This document shows, in pieces, positions 34,253-44,577 of a DNA stretch of 64,000 nucleotides. The notes below the pieces were generated by a model. The model was not told the DNA's origin. It saw nothing but the letters and a program-made list of their open reading frames with translations, and ran no database searches. The stretch is from RGIG1828 sp045541875 (GTDB lineage Bacteria; Bacillota; Clostridia; UMGS1810), in assembly GCA_045541875.1 (NCBI GenBank), contig JAZQJX010000074.1, positions 19,990 to 83,989 on the forward strand. Direction: 5' to 3'. Both the position numbers and the translations under genes were made by a program. Numbering within the stretch: the stretch's first letter is position 1; each line of letters begins with the position of its first letter.

Positions 34253-36895
34253 ATGAAAAGACTTCTTACATTAATATTATGTATAACTTTAGTATTGTCG
34301 TCTTTCAGTTTTGTATCCTCTGCAGATTCGGCAGATGACAGTTATAGTGCAAACGCAATAGATGTAGTATCCAAATTAGGTCTGATGGATAAAGGTCTTA
34401 CACTTTCACCCGGAGCCACGATGACACGTGGTGACGTGATAGAGACTGTTATCAACCTTTGCGGTGTTGATGTTACAGGCGGTAAATCTGTGTTTTCAGA
34501 CCTTGAACCGGAACATGTACATCACGATGCAATTATGACAGCCCACAGTATGGGACTTGTAAACGGATTTTCCGACGGTACGGTACGTCCCGACGACCCG
34601 GCACTTGTATCTCATACTATGCAGCTCATATACTACGCTTTGGGTTATAAAGAGTATGGTAGTCTTACCAGAGCAGTAGAAAAAGCAAATGTAGGTACAT
34701 TAAGCGATTTATATTCCACAAAAGAAATTACAGCCGCAAAATTTGCTGACCTTATGGTACAGGCGGGCGAAAGCCATCCTCTTGAGGTTCGTATAGTTTC
34801 CAAGGAGAATGGTGATAGAACATCTGAATTCTACAATTCCAAACAAACGGTTTTAGAGAAATACTATGACATTTCAAGAGTTGAAGGCATAGTCACTTCA
34901 GCCGGCGGAATGAATCTTGACCCCGAAAGAAACTATAAATCAGACAAGGTAGTAATCGGAGAAGAGATTCTTAAGGTAGACAAAGTAAAAGCAGATGCAT
35001 TCTTCGGTCAGAACGTAGTTGCATACTACCGCCAGTATAAGGATCTCACAGACAAACGTCTCGTATGTCTGTATTCCTACAATAATAATGTTACCGAAAT
35101 CACTCCCGACACATATGACGGATATTCTGACGGGAAAATTTATTATAAAGTCGGAGATCAGAAATATGACGATATCAAAATAAGTTTTTCAGTAGTTGAT
35201 ATGTTTGTCAACAATGTTATGGTGAAAAACCCTAAAGAAAGTTATTTTGATATAGACAGCGGTAAAATCACTCTTATAGATAACAATAAAGACAGAAAAT
35301 TTGATGTTATAATAATTGTTGAATATGAAACCTATGTTGTAGACTTTATCAACAAGGATCACAATGCAATTTTCGGTAAATATAACGACTTAGCAATTTT
35401 CCTTGATAATTATGAAGATGTAAGCATTGTTGCAGAAAACGGAGATGTAATATATATTGAAGAATTGTCTGCAAACGACGTTCTTTCTGTCGTTAAAGCC
35501 GCAGACGGCAGCAGCATTTCGATAGTATATGCTCTTTCGGAGGTTAACGGAACCATAGAAGCAACCAGTGAAGAAAATAACAACCTGTATGTTACAATTG
35601 ACGGTAAGGAATATAAAGTAACCACCGACTGCAATAAAAACGAGGGAACACTTTTCACAGTCGGCAGAACAGGAGTATTCCCGTTAAATGCCACAGGTGA
35701 GATTTCAACATATATTCCTCCCGGCAAGCTTGCCAGCGTTGGATATCTTATAAAAGCAAAGCAGTCAACGGGTCTTAACGAAAAAGTTTCAGTAAAGATG
35801 TTGACCGAGAGCGGCGATATTGTAATATATGAACTTGGCGAAAAGGTTAATATAGACGGGGAAGTTTGTGATTCCAAAGAAGCATTGGATCTTCATGATG
35901 TTCTTGTGTCCTACACAGCAAATGAGGAAGGAATCTTAAAGACCATAGATACCCCTTGCAAACCCGTAATAGTTCAGGAGGGCGAAGAGACAAAAACCAG
36001 ATATGAAGGTCTGGGAGAAGATGAAAGTTACCTCAACTCGTTCCAGATGTATTATGACGGTTATGAAAAAGGTGAAGAACTCAAATATAAATCATCTTCG
36101 GCTATGTTCGAAGGCAAAATTGCACTTGATACAAATAATGTTGTATTCGTAATACCACAGGGCGATGATGTTTCAGATCGTGATTATAAGGTATATACCG
36201 CAAAGCAGTATTTCACAAATGACTCCAAACACACCGTCAAGGCATATAAAATGGAGGACAAAAAACTTACAGCCATAGCAGCCCTTGTATATACAAAAGT
36301 TACAGATGCAAATGAATCTGTACCCGGCGATACAGCTCCTGTATTTGTAGAAAAGGCAACAAAAGTTTTTGATGCAGAAGGCTATAGCACCACGAAAATT
36401 GTGGGATATCTCGGCACAAGCAAAATGGAATTCTATCTTCCCGATGAGCTTGGAGATGTAATCAACCACACAATCCGTGGCGGTGACATCATAAAGATAA
36501 GCTATAATAAAGAAAATGTCATCAAGGGTATTGAAATACTGTATAGCTATGCACAGCGTAGCCTGATTGGAGCTAATCCAAACGTTGAAGATCTGACAGC
36601 AATATTCCGTGTTATCAATGCAAATGTTTATCGCAAAGTTGATAATATGATAGTCACAACAACCCAGGAACTTGTACCCGGAGTATCATACGAAGGTAAA
36701 GAACTGGAATATGAAGAACTCCATAAAGTAAGTGCGTATAAATGCATACTCAAGTATGACGAGAGAACAGAAACCATATCAAGAGTAGGTGTGAATGACC
36801 TCATTGCATTTGAAAATACAGGTTCTGTTTGCTCCGAAGTTGTTATTTATGACAGATACGCAGATCCGGTATATATGTACTTATTCAATAAGTAA
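34253..36895 (+). CDS. SLH-domain cell-surface protein (N-terminal SLH)
   Basis: An 880-residue protein with a signal peptide (about 1-23) followed by two SLH repeats (about 30-75 and 82-135), for example FSDLEPEHVHHDAIMTA and GLVNGFSDGTVRPDDP. The rest (about 150-880) is a long beta-rich stalk of unknown fold, containing segments such as RGGDIIKISYNKENVIKGIEI that are common in clostridial SLH proteins. The anchor is at the opposite end to that in the preceding protein, so the pair could form an anchor and scaffold. No enzymatic motif is visible. The only 1-bp spacing to the previous gene implies linked expression. Confidence 0.85.
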   Translation: MKRLLTLILCITLVLSSFSFVSSADSADDSYSANAIDVVSKLGLMDKGLTLSPGATMTRGDVIETVINLCGVDVTGGKSVFSDLEPEHVHHDAIMTAHSMGLVNGFSDGTVRPDDPALVSHTMQLIYYALGYKEYGSLTRAVEKANVGTLSDLYSTKEITAAKFADLMVQAGESHPLEVRIVSKENGDRTSEFYNSKQTVLEKYYDISRVEGIVTSAGGMNLDPERNYKSDKVVIGEEILKVDKVKADAFFGQNVVAYYRQYKDLTDKRLVCLYSYNNNVTEITPDTYDGYSDGKIYYKVGDQKYDDIKISFSVVDMFVNNVMVKNPKESYFDIDSGKITLIDNNKDRKFDVIIIVEYETYVVDFINKDHNAIFGKYNDLAIFLDNYEDVSIVAENGDVIYIEELSANDVLSVVKAADGSSISIVYALSEVNGTIEATSEENNNLYVTIDGKEYKVTTDCNKNEGTLFTVGRTGVFPLNATGEISTYIPPGKLASVGYLIKAKQSTGLNEKVSVKMLTESGDIVIYELGEKVNIDGEVCDSKEALDLHDVLVSYTANEEGILKTIDTPCKPVIVQEGEETKTRYEGLGEDESYLNSFQMYYDGYEKGEELKYKSSSAMFEGKIALDTNNVVFVIPQGDDVSDRDYKVYTAKQYFTNDSKHTVKAYKMEDKKLTAIAALVYTKVTDANESVPGDTAPVFVEKATKVFDAEGYSTTKIVGYLGTSKMEFYLPDELGDVINHTIRGGDIIKISYNKENVIKGIEILYSYAQRSLIGANPNVEDLTAIFRVINANVYRKVDNMIVTTTQELVPGVSYEGKELEYEELHKVSAYKCILKYDERTETISRVGVNDLIAFENTGSVCSEVVIYDRYADPVYMYLFNK

Positions 36896-36976
36896 TTATT
36901 ATTACCTTAAACTGTTTTTCCGGCTTTGATGCCTGAAAATAAAAAATACCCATATTTTCAAAAGGAGGAATTTAAG

Positions 36977-39652
36977 ATGAAAAAATTTTTATCAATGCTT
37001 CTTGCAGTGACAATGATTGCAACAATGTTTGCAGGCTTCACTGTTTGGGCGGACGAAGCGGTTGTAAAAAACTTTATCGATACCGATATTGATAATGTTA
37101 AATCCTATATTTCCAACGGATATACAACCGTCGATGATGCTACATTAAATTCAAAGGTAGCAAAGTATGAAATCCCGGTAGGAACAGGAAGTTCAACCTC
37201 CAGATATCAACCCACAGATGAAGGCTTTATCAAAGGCACAACCCTTGGTTCAGCCGGTGTTCTCTGGGGCGAAATGAGCATCAAATATGAAGATGCTTTC
37301 ACAAGAGTTGGCTGGGAACACAGCCAGGCATCACCTCCGGTATGGATTAATGATGACGGTAGTGTCATGACAGGCGGATATAATATTCATACAAGATCTG
37401 CATCTGAACCCGGCTCAGACACAGGCTATGACCTTGAACTCGGCAAATGGTATCACATAGTATCGGCTCTTGATTATACATCAAACACCAACGGTACTAT
37501 CACCATCTGGGTTAACGGTAAAAAGATCGTAGACGCAGCAGCTGCCTATACCCGTCTTACCGGAAGTAAGGGTTTAAATTATGTTGACTTCAGATATGTT
37601 CAGGCTTTATATACTGCATCCACAGTATATATAGACAATTATCGTGCATATACAACAGCAGCCATAGATTCTCACCCCGAAAATTCTGCTGTGTCAGATG
37701 AAAACTCATCCGATGGAATCGGTCTTGTGGCAGGCTACATTACCGGTGCTGAAAACGCAACCGTTACAACTGTTAAAGGTGCACTTACAAACGGCGACAA
37801 ACTTGCATTTGTAAAAGACGGAACAGTTCTTGGTGCAGAGGAAAATGTTCTTGGTGCTGAAGTTTATGCTCCTTATGCAAACGGCAAGGGCTTCAGAACA
37901 TATGTAATCGCAACAGAAGATACTCAGCTTATTACAAAAAAATATGTTGATATAAACTTTGACAACTGGACATCTTATACCACCAACAAAAATATTGACG
38001 GTTCAACTGTTGCAAATTCCTGGACATGGAACGATACTGTTACATTGGACACCGATGCTGCAAAAGAGAATAAGTCATGGAAGCTTACAATGCCCGGAGG
38101 AGATAGATTCTCAGATAAACATTACAGTTATGTAAGAACCGAACAAGAGAATTTGGAGGATAAAACATTTGATAGCAAATATGTTTACTGGACCGAAGTT
38201 TCTCTCAAATTTGATGGTCAGTTCACATCTGTAGGCTGGGAACACAATTCGGCTGTGGCTCCTCTTGTAGTAGATGCTAACGGACATCTCAAACAATTTG
38301 TGAAGCAGGGATATAATGACGCCAATTCAATGATATCAGGTAAAGATCTTAATTACCATCTTGAACTTGGAAAATGGTATCACATAGTAGTGGCTCTTGA
38401 CTTCAGAAATGATACCGGAAGTGGGGCACCCATGTATATTTGGGTAAACGGCAAGGATATTAGTAACAACGAAAACAAAGATACAGCCTTGAAAACAGGC
38501 GCCAGAGTGAGATATGTCGATCTTTGGTTTGATAAACCCACAACAGGTTCTTCAACAGTATGGGTTGATAACTATAAATTTTATACTACAACAGATTTAG
38601 ACAATCATGCTGCAAGCAATTTTAATATTAATGTAGCAGATGCTGATACATCCGACAGTATAACTCTGTACGAAAAGGCTGTCACCGTACTTTCAGGTGC
38701 AACAGTTGGAGCCGTTAAAGCCGGCATTACCACAGACAATACAACTAATACTGTTTTTGTAAAAGACGGAGTAGCATTGGGAGATAACGATTCGGCTGTC
38801 GGTTCAGTTATGACAGTTAATTCGTCAAACGGTATTGGCTTTAAGCAGTATGATGTAATTGACCATCTTCCTGCAGAAGATATAATTCCCGGTCACGTAA
38901 AATCAATCACCGCATCTTTGCCCGAAATGAACGGCTCACATCCCGTATCAAAAATGATTGATGATTCAATAGAAGGGGATAATCTTTATAAGGCAAGTAA
39001 AAAATATGATGATCAGCCTCTCAAAGTTCAGATTACACTCGATGGAGTGTACGAAATCGAAAAACTTTCCATTTATGAAAGATTTGTCGTAGATTATGGT
39101 ACATTTGTATCTGCATATCTTGGTAAGAACGGTGTGTTCACACAGGTTGCCGATAATGTTGATCTCAGAGCACACCTGCTGTCTGGAATTAGTTTGGGTA
39201 CTGCTACTTTAACTTCTGTTAATATTCCGGATACAATTGATGATAAAGAGGCAGACACAATTCTCCTTGTCTTCACAGGTGAGCGTCCTGAAACAGAAAC
39301 CAACTATCAGATATATGAAATTGAAGCATATGGCTATAAGACAGGAGACGTTGCAGACACAAGCTTTGTTCCTGAATATTTCTACTGGTCTGCAACTGGT
39401 GATGTTGTTGTAAGCTTAATGAATGCCTCCGATGAGCCTGTTGAAGGACAGATTTTTGTTGCAGCATACTCGGGCGACATGTTTATGGCAATCACAACTC
39501 CTCAACCGGTAAGTGCTGAAAAAGGTATAACTCAGTATACTATACCTGCATCAGATATAAAAGCCGACGGATACACATATAAAGCCTTTATCTGGGATGA
39601 TATTGACAGTTTGAAGCCTCTGCCACTTGTAGGTGCGGCAACTATTGCATAA
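36977..39652 (+). CDS. Secreted LamG and discoidin-like domain protein
   Basis: An 891-residue secreted protein: signal peptide (about 1-22, ending TVWA), LamG-like domain 1 (about 25-235), mini-domain (about 245-315), LamG-like domain 2 (about 320-545), mini-domain (about 555-630), F5/8-type domain (about 640-800) and the shared C-terminal module (about 805-891, with YKAFIWDDIDSLKPLPL). The LamG domains carry LELGKWYHIV and IWVNGK. It has no catalytic motif, so it is a glycan-binding protein. The ATG at 36977 follows AAAGGAGG. All its modules recur in the protein encoded at 39732, in a different order. Confidence 0.78.
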   Translation: MKKFLSMLLAVTMIATMFAGFTVWADEAVVKNFIDTDIDNVKSYISNGYTTVDDATLNSKVAKYEIPVGTGSSTSRYQPTDEGFIKGTTLGSAGVLWGEMSIKYEDAFTRVGWEHSQASPPVWINDDGSVMTGGYNIHTRSASEPGSDTGYDLELGKWYHIVSALDYTSNTNGTITIWVNGKKIVDAAAAYTRLTGSKGLNYVDFRYVQALYTASTVYIDNYRAYTTAAIDSHPENSAVSDENSSDGIGLVAGYITGAENATVTTVKGALTNGDKLAFVKDGTVLGAEENVLGAEVYAPYANGKGFRTYVIATEDTQLITKKYVDINFDNWTSYTTNKNIDGSTVANSWTWNDTVTLDTDAAKENKSWKLTMPGGDRFSDKHYSYVRTEQENLEDKTFDSKYVYWTEVSLKFDGQFTSVGWEHNSAVAPLVVDANGHLKQFVKQGYNDANSMISGKDLNYHLELGKWYHIVVALDFRNDTGSGAPMYIWVNGKDISNNENKDTALKTGARVRYVDLWFDKPTTGSSTVWVDNYKFYTTTDLDNHAASNFNINVADADTSDSITLYEKAVTVLSGATVGAVKAGITTDNTTNTVFVKDGVALGDNDSAVGSVMTVNSSNGIGFKQYDVIDHLPAEDIIPGHVKSITASLPEMNGSHPVSKMIDDSIEGDNLYKASKKYDDQPLKVQITLDGVYEIEKLSIYERFVVDYGTFVSAYLGKNGVFTQVADNVDLRAHLLSGISLGTATLTSVNIPDTIDDKEADTILLVFTGERPETETNYQIYEIEAYGYKTGDVADTSFVPEYFYWSATGDVVVSLMNASDEPVEGQIFVAAYSGDMFMAITTPQPVSAEKGITQYTIPASDIKADGYTYKAFIWDDIDSLKPLPLVGAATIA

Positions 39653-39682
39653 TAATTTTTAAAAATTAATAAAAACAACAAT

Positions 39683-39710
39683 CTATGCCTGGGATTTATC
39701 CCGGGCATAG
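39683..39710 (+). other. Hairpin before the large discoidin-lyase gene
   Basis: A 12-bp stem (CTATGCCTGGGA with TCCCGGGCATAG, one T-G pair) and a TTTA loop end about 10 bp before the ribosome site at 39720. No T-run follows, so it is more likely an mRNA-processing or stability element than a terminator. Confidence 0.6.
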
Positions 39711-39731
39711 AGCAAATTAGGGGTGGTTATT

Positions 39732-42700
39732 TTGAAAAACAAGACTTTGATAATTATTCTTATATTTGCACTGTTATCGTCTTTGGTAACATTTTCAAAT
39801 GCCGCTGAAGCTATCGAAAGCAGTACAAACATACTTGTATATGATGGTGTGGTTTCTTCCATAACCACCTCTATCCCTACAAGGGATGCAACCATTCACC
39901 CTGCCGAAAAAATGATAGACGGCTCACTTACAGGTGATAATTATTTCAAAACACACAATTTGAAAGACAGAACAGATGACCTTGTAATAACCATAAATCT
40001 TTCTGATGTTCATTCTATTGGTTCTGTGGGCGTATATGAAAGATTTGCGACAACCAACTGTTCAGATTCTGTGAAAATACAGGTTGGAACATCCTCATCT
40101 CTTGCCACTGTAATTTCAGGCGGCTCTCTCAAATCCGGAGGAAACGGTGCTGCAGTAAGGAATCATTATGTTTTTGACAAAGCATATCAGGGCGATACAA
40201 TTGTTATAACCTTTTCCGGCGGTAAAGGCGGAAAGGATGAAATTTATTCCCAGTATGAAATCTATGAGATTGAAGCCTATGAGAACTTGAAAATTGAGGG
40301 CAATATTCTTGCCTCACACACAAAGGATATCACAGCCTCCATAAAAATGAGTCACCCAACCATTCATCCTCCATCAAAAATGGTTGACGGTTCCTTTTCC
40401 GGAGACGATTATTATAAATCCATAAATTCATCAGATGATAATACAGACCTTGTTGTAACAATAAAGCTTGACAAAATATGCCTTATCGGTCAGATTAAGG
40501 TGTTTGAAAGATACATTGCGTCATACGGCGTGTGTTCCGATTCCGTCACAATAAAAATTGGTGTGGGAACTAATATGACCACAGCCGTTTCAGACGGTGC
40601 TTTGAGCACAGGACGTTCATACTCTGCAGTGGAAAGTGTCTTCAATATAATTCCGAGAGCATATGGTGATACGATAGAAATCACCTTCGAAGGAACAGAA
40701 GATCGCGGCACATCGGGCGAATGTACATATCAGATATTCGAGATTGAGGCATATTCTGATACGGAATCCGAATTATATATGTGCAAGAACTCTCCGCGGG
40801 CAAGAGTCAACGGATATGTACGCCACATTGACGAGACGAATGCTGATGTAGTGCCGGAGATTGTAGATTCCACGTTCATGGCACCTGCCTCTTTCCTGGC
40901 AGATTCCCTAAATCTTGAGTTTTCAGGCGGCCCCCATGAGGCGAAAATATCGGACACAAATAAATCCGTTACCTTCACTTCAGGCAGCAGCACATGTTCA
41001 TCTTCTTCGGGAAGTATGATAATGTCAGCAGTACCATATACCAAACACGGACTTCTGTATGTCCCTGCCTATGCACTTTGCGATGCGATGGGCATTAAAT
41101 ACGAAAGTGATGACTGCGGACTTTTCCTGGCGGGAGATTTTGCTGTGATTGACTGGAATAATCTTGATCAGTTTACGTTAATTACAGAAAAACTCCGTGA
41201 TGTTGTATACGGTGAAAATCCCCTTCCATCAGATGTGATTGAAAGGCTTAAAGTGCAAAACCCCGATAATCAACACCCCAGGCTTCTTATTCCTCAGGGG
41301 ATGTCTGTAAAAAATCTTCGTACGAGAATTCAGTACGAGCCATACAAAACCTGGTCAGAAGAAATTATTGCCAGAGCAGATTCCTACATTTTGGATAAAG
41401 AGAAAAAAACCTTTGAATATGTTATCCCCGATGGTATAAGACTTTTGAATGTCAGCGAAAGAGCTATGAAATATATCGGAGATATTGCCTTTGCATATCT
41501 TATAACAGGGGATACCCACTATGCCGATGAGGCAATAGATATAATGATGACGGTATGTGCCTTCCCCGATTGGAACCCAAAGCATTTCCTTGACGTAGGA
41601 AAAATGTCTGCGGCAGTTGCTCTTGGCTATGACTGGTGCTATGACCGTCTGACTCCGTCCCAGAAGGAAACTGCAAAGAATACTCTCATAAATTATGCTC
41701 TCAGACCCGTTATGGAAGACTATAATGAACTTCCCAGAAACAGGACCTACTATTGGAGCAGTTCCGAAACCTCTGCATACCCCAACAACTGGATTGCGGT
41801 ATGTGCAGGGGGTACAACCATGGCGGCTCTTGCTATTGGCGATGAGGAGCTTGGAGACTTTGCCGAGGCAGGAAACGTAATTACCGAAGGTATGGATCGT
41901 CTCAAAGACCTTTTAGATACATATCTTCCCGATGGCGGATTTCTTGACGGCACAACCTATTGGAGATTTGCAATGGAATATATAGGCTATCATGTAGGGT
42001 CTATGCGTTCTGCTCTTGGCACTGACTATAATATATCAAATGCGCCGGGGCTTCATATCACATTTGAATGGATAGAAAAGCTTACAGGACCCACAGGTCC
42101 ATTCAATTTTGATACAAGCGATGACGAATATGTTGATTCTCCTGAATTTATTCTTTTCGGAGAAATAACAGATAATCCCGCATATATAGACTTTCGTGTA
42201 AATCAGCAGATAAACAATGAAGGAATTGCTCCCCACTATAAAGATATACTGTGGTATGATAATACTGTAGATCACGAAAACAAAAAACTGCCTTTGGATT
42301 TTAATTCCAGAGGCGCAACCAATGTCTATGTCACCGGGGCAGGATATGACGAGGATGATGCCTGGGCTGCAATGTATGCCGGCTATCGTAAAAAAGCGGT
42401 AAAAGCAATGCAGGATTTTGACGGAACCTTTGTTTTTGATATGATGGGCACCCGCTGGGCGCTTGACTATGGCGGTGAGAAACAGACCTACTACAATACG
42501 GGCTATTCCTTCACCGACTATTACATCTGCCGTGCAGAGGGTCACAACACCATAATTCTTACAGAGGGTGATGAACACGATCACGACCCCTATGCCTGCG
42601 GCAGGCTTGAACGAACCGAAAGCAATGACCGTAGCTCCTTTGCGGTTTATGACCTTACTGACCAGTTGGACGACAAGGGCGCTTCTCTTTGGCGCCGTGG

Positions 42701-44525
42701 TATGATGATGGACCGCATCACCCAGAAGATTACCATTCAGGATCAACTGGAAATAGAAGACGGAGATTCTATGTTCTATTGGTTTATGCATACAAAGGCT
42801 GAAATCGAGCTGGCAGATGACGGCAAATCAGCTGTACTTACCATCGGTAACAAGCAGATTCAGGCAAGACTTATAACGGACGATGAATCTCTGGTATTCA
42901 CCGTTATGGCAGCAGAGCCTCTCCCGGGCTCGCCAAACCCTGAGGAACAGAAAAGTACAGAAGGCACAAGAAAACTTGCCGTATATTCACCTTCAGTTTC
43001 AAGTGTGAATATGGCAGTGGAGTTTGTTCCTCTCCATAATGGTACAACCGATGTAAAAACAGAGCCTCTCACCTCTATGGACTCCTGGAGTCTTAAAGAA
43101 AAACCCGGTGTCATAATAAAGAACAGTTATAGCGAAAATAACGGTAGTGGTGAATACTCATACGGTGAAACCGTTACCATAGATGCAGGTACAAAAGATA
43201 ATGCCACCTTCAGCCACTGGGAGGCAGAAGGAATCACTCTGGAAGACCCCACATCTCCCACAGTAACCTTCTCTATGCCTGCAAACAGTGTAATACTTAC
43301 TGCCAAGTGGCAGGGACTTGACTTCTTTGACTTTAACTTTGATAACTGGACTTCTGCGGAAGATTTCATAAACTCTGACGGTGAAAGCACAGGATATGGC
43401 TGGCAGTCAGGCTATGCACCTTATTCGGCATCTCTGTATACTGATCCAACTCGCACAGGACAGGGACTGAAAGTAACTACAAGTGCTGATTCACCCCGCA
43501 ATCACAGTCGACTCTATGTGTATCCCGAGGGTCAGGCTGCTTTTGGTGACTATGTACTCTGGACTGAAATTTCCGTAAAATTTGAAGACAGGTTCGTAGG
43601 CTTTGGCTGGGATCATACAAAAGGAACAGCTCCTATCCGCATAGGCACTGACGGTGTGGTTTACTACTTTGGTTCTGTAGGCAAATCAACTCATGCAAAC
43701 AACGGATTTTCTCTTGGTTATCAGCTTGAGCTTGGAAAATGGTATCATATATCTCTGGCAATGGATTGTGCAAATGCTAAAGCAGGGGACGGCGGACCCA
43801 TTCATTTGTGGATAAACGGCAAGAAACTATGCAATGGTGAGCCGAAATACACCAATTCCAGTTTCAAAAAAGAAGAAAATAATTTTAACTACATCCGGTT
43901 TGTTGTAGAAAGCCCCGATGATGGTTATGCAAATGTTTGCATAGATAATTTCAAATTCTACACAACCGAGAGCGTTGACACACATGCAACAGAGGATTTT
44001 GAGGGGGCAAGGCTTTCATCAGATGAGTATTTTGTGGATCGGGATAAAGTATATGTGCCTAAAGGTACCACTGCATCACAGTTTATATCAGGCGTATCTG
44101 TTCCGGGAACAAAGCTTGCAAAAGGAGACGTGCTCTTGTCTGAAAATGATACCCTGACAACAGGAACCACTGTGTATTCCAACGCTGATAACGGCATAGG
44201 ATTTTTGAACTATGAGATTGTTGCCGACATTTCCTGTTCGCTGATTTCAGATACAATCTATCAAAGCAATGACAAATTCAGCATAGACTGCGTAAATCTT
44301 AAAAACGAGCCTACAAAAGCCCAAATCTTTGTGGCAACCTATGATGATGCAGAGCTTCTGCAGGTCTCACAGCCAAGGAAAATAATTCTTCCACCGGGCA
44401 AATCCGAGATTGACTCTGTAGACATCTCTTTTGTAGAAGAAGGCAAGAACTACAAGGTGTTTATATGGGACAAATTAAGTAAAGCCCTACCTCTTTGTGT
44501 AAACGCAGAATTTACCAAAAAATAG
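39732..44525 (+). CDS. Giant secreted heparinase II/III-fold protein with two discoidin domains
   Basis: A 1597-residue secreted protein starting at TTG (AGGGGTGG upstream; an in-frame GTG lies 9 bp earlier). Order: signal peptide (about 1-24), two F5/8-type domains (about 38-180 and 195-345), amine-oxidase-like module (about 360-470), heparinase II/III-like toroid and sandwich (about 480-1120), InlB B-repeat-like domain (about 1126-1193, YGETVTIDAGT), LamG-like domain (about 1196-1420), mini-domain and the C-terminal FIWD module. The sandwich keeps AEGHN (H938) but where relatives have GHSHMD it reads AMQDFD (Q894), losing both histidines. It may be inactive, a binder, or an enzyme with different chemistry. 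Confidence 0.8.
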   Translation: MKNKTLIIILIFALLSSLVTFSNAAEAIESSTNILVYDGVVSSITTSIPTRDATIHPAEKMIDGSLTGDNYFKTHNLKDRTDDLVITINLSDVHSIGSVGVYERFATTNCSDSVKIQVGTSSSLATVISGGSLKSGGNGAAVRNHYVFDKAYQGDTIVITFSGGKGGKDEIYSQYEIYEIEAYENLKIEGNILASHTKDITASIKMSHPTIHPPSKMVDGSFSGDDYYKSINSSDDNTDLVVTIKLDKICLIGQIKVFERYIASYGVCSDSVTIKIGVGTNMTTAVSDGALSTGRSYSAVESVFNIIPRAYGDTIEITFEGTEDRGTSGECTYQIFEIEAYSDTESELYMCKNSPRARVNGYVRHIDETNADVVPEIVDSTFMAPASFLADSLNLEFSGGPHEAKISDTNKSVTFTSGSSTCSSSSGSMIMSAVPYTKHGLLYVPAYALCDAMGIKYESDDCGLFLAGDFAVIDWNNLDQFTLITEKLRDVVYGENPLPSDVIERLKVQNPDNQHPRLLIPQGMSVKNLRTRIQYEPYKTWSEEIIARADSYILDKEKKTFEYVIPDGIRLLNVSERAMKYIGDIAFAYLITGDTHYADEAIDIMMTVCAFPDWNPKHFLDVGKMSAAVALGYDWCYDRLTPSQKETAKNTLINYALRPVMEDYNELPRNRTYYWSSSETSAYPNNWIAVCAGGTTMAALAIGDEELGDFAEAGNVITEGMDRLKDLLDTYLPDGGFLDGTTYWRFAMEYIGYHVGSMRSALGTDYNISNAPGLHITFEWIEKLTGPTGPFNFDTSDDEYVDSPEFILFGEITDNPAYIDFRVNQQINNEGIAPHYKDILWYDNTVDHENKKLPLDFNSRGATNVYVTGAGYDEDDAWAAMYAGYRKKAVKAMQDFDGTFVFDMMGTRWALDYGGEKQTYYNTGYSFTDYYICRAEGHNTIILTEGDEHDHDPYACGRLERTESNDRSSFAVYDLTDQLDDKGASLWRRGMMMDRITQKITIQDQLEIEDGDSMFYWFMHTKAEIELADDGKSAVLTIGNKQIQARLITDDESLVFTVMAAEPLPGSPNPEEQKSTEGTRKLAVYSPSVSSVNMAVEFVPLHNGTTDVKTEPLTSMDSWSLKEKPGVIIKNSYSENNGSGEYSYGETVTIDAGTKDNATFSHWEAEGITLEDPTSPTVTFSMPANSVILTAKWQGLDFFDFNFDNWTSAEDFINSDGESTGYGWQSGYAPYSASLYTDPTRTGQGLKVTTSADSPRNHSRLYVYPEGQAAFGDYVLWTEISVKFEDRFVGFGWDHTKGTAPIRIGTDGVVYYFGSVGKSTHANNGFSLGYQLELGKWYHISLAMDCANAKAGDGGPIHLWINGKKLCNGEPKYTNSSFKKEENNFNYIRFVVESPDDGYANVCIDNFKFYTTESVDTHATEDFEGARLSSDEYFVDRDKVYVPKGTTASQFISGVSVPGTKLAKGDVLLSENDTLTTGTTVYSNADNGIGFLNYEIVADISCSLISDTIYQSNDKFSIDCVNLKNEPTKAQIFVATYDDAELLQVSQPRKIILPPGKSEIDSVDISFVEEGKNYKVFIWDKLSKALPLCVNAEFTKK

Positions 44526-44577
44526 TATTTAAGATATGTTTAGACCTACTGAAAATTAAATGAGAGAGGTGTTTAGC

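Noticed and set aside
42036..42791. 251-codon open frame antisense to the 39732 gene
   Set aside because: A shadow of the conserved sense frame; hydrophobic low-complexity product without recognisable motif.
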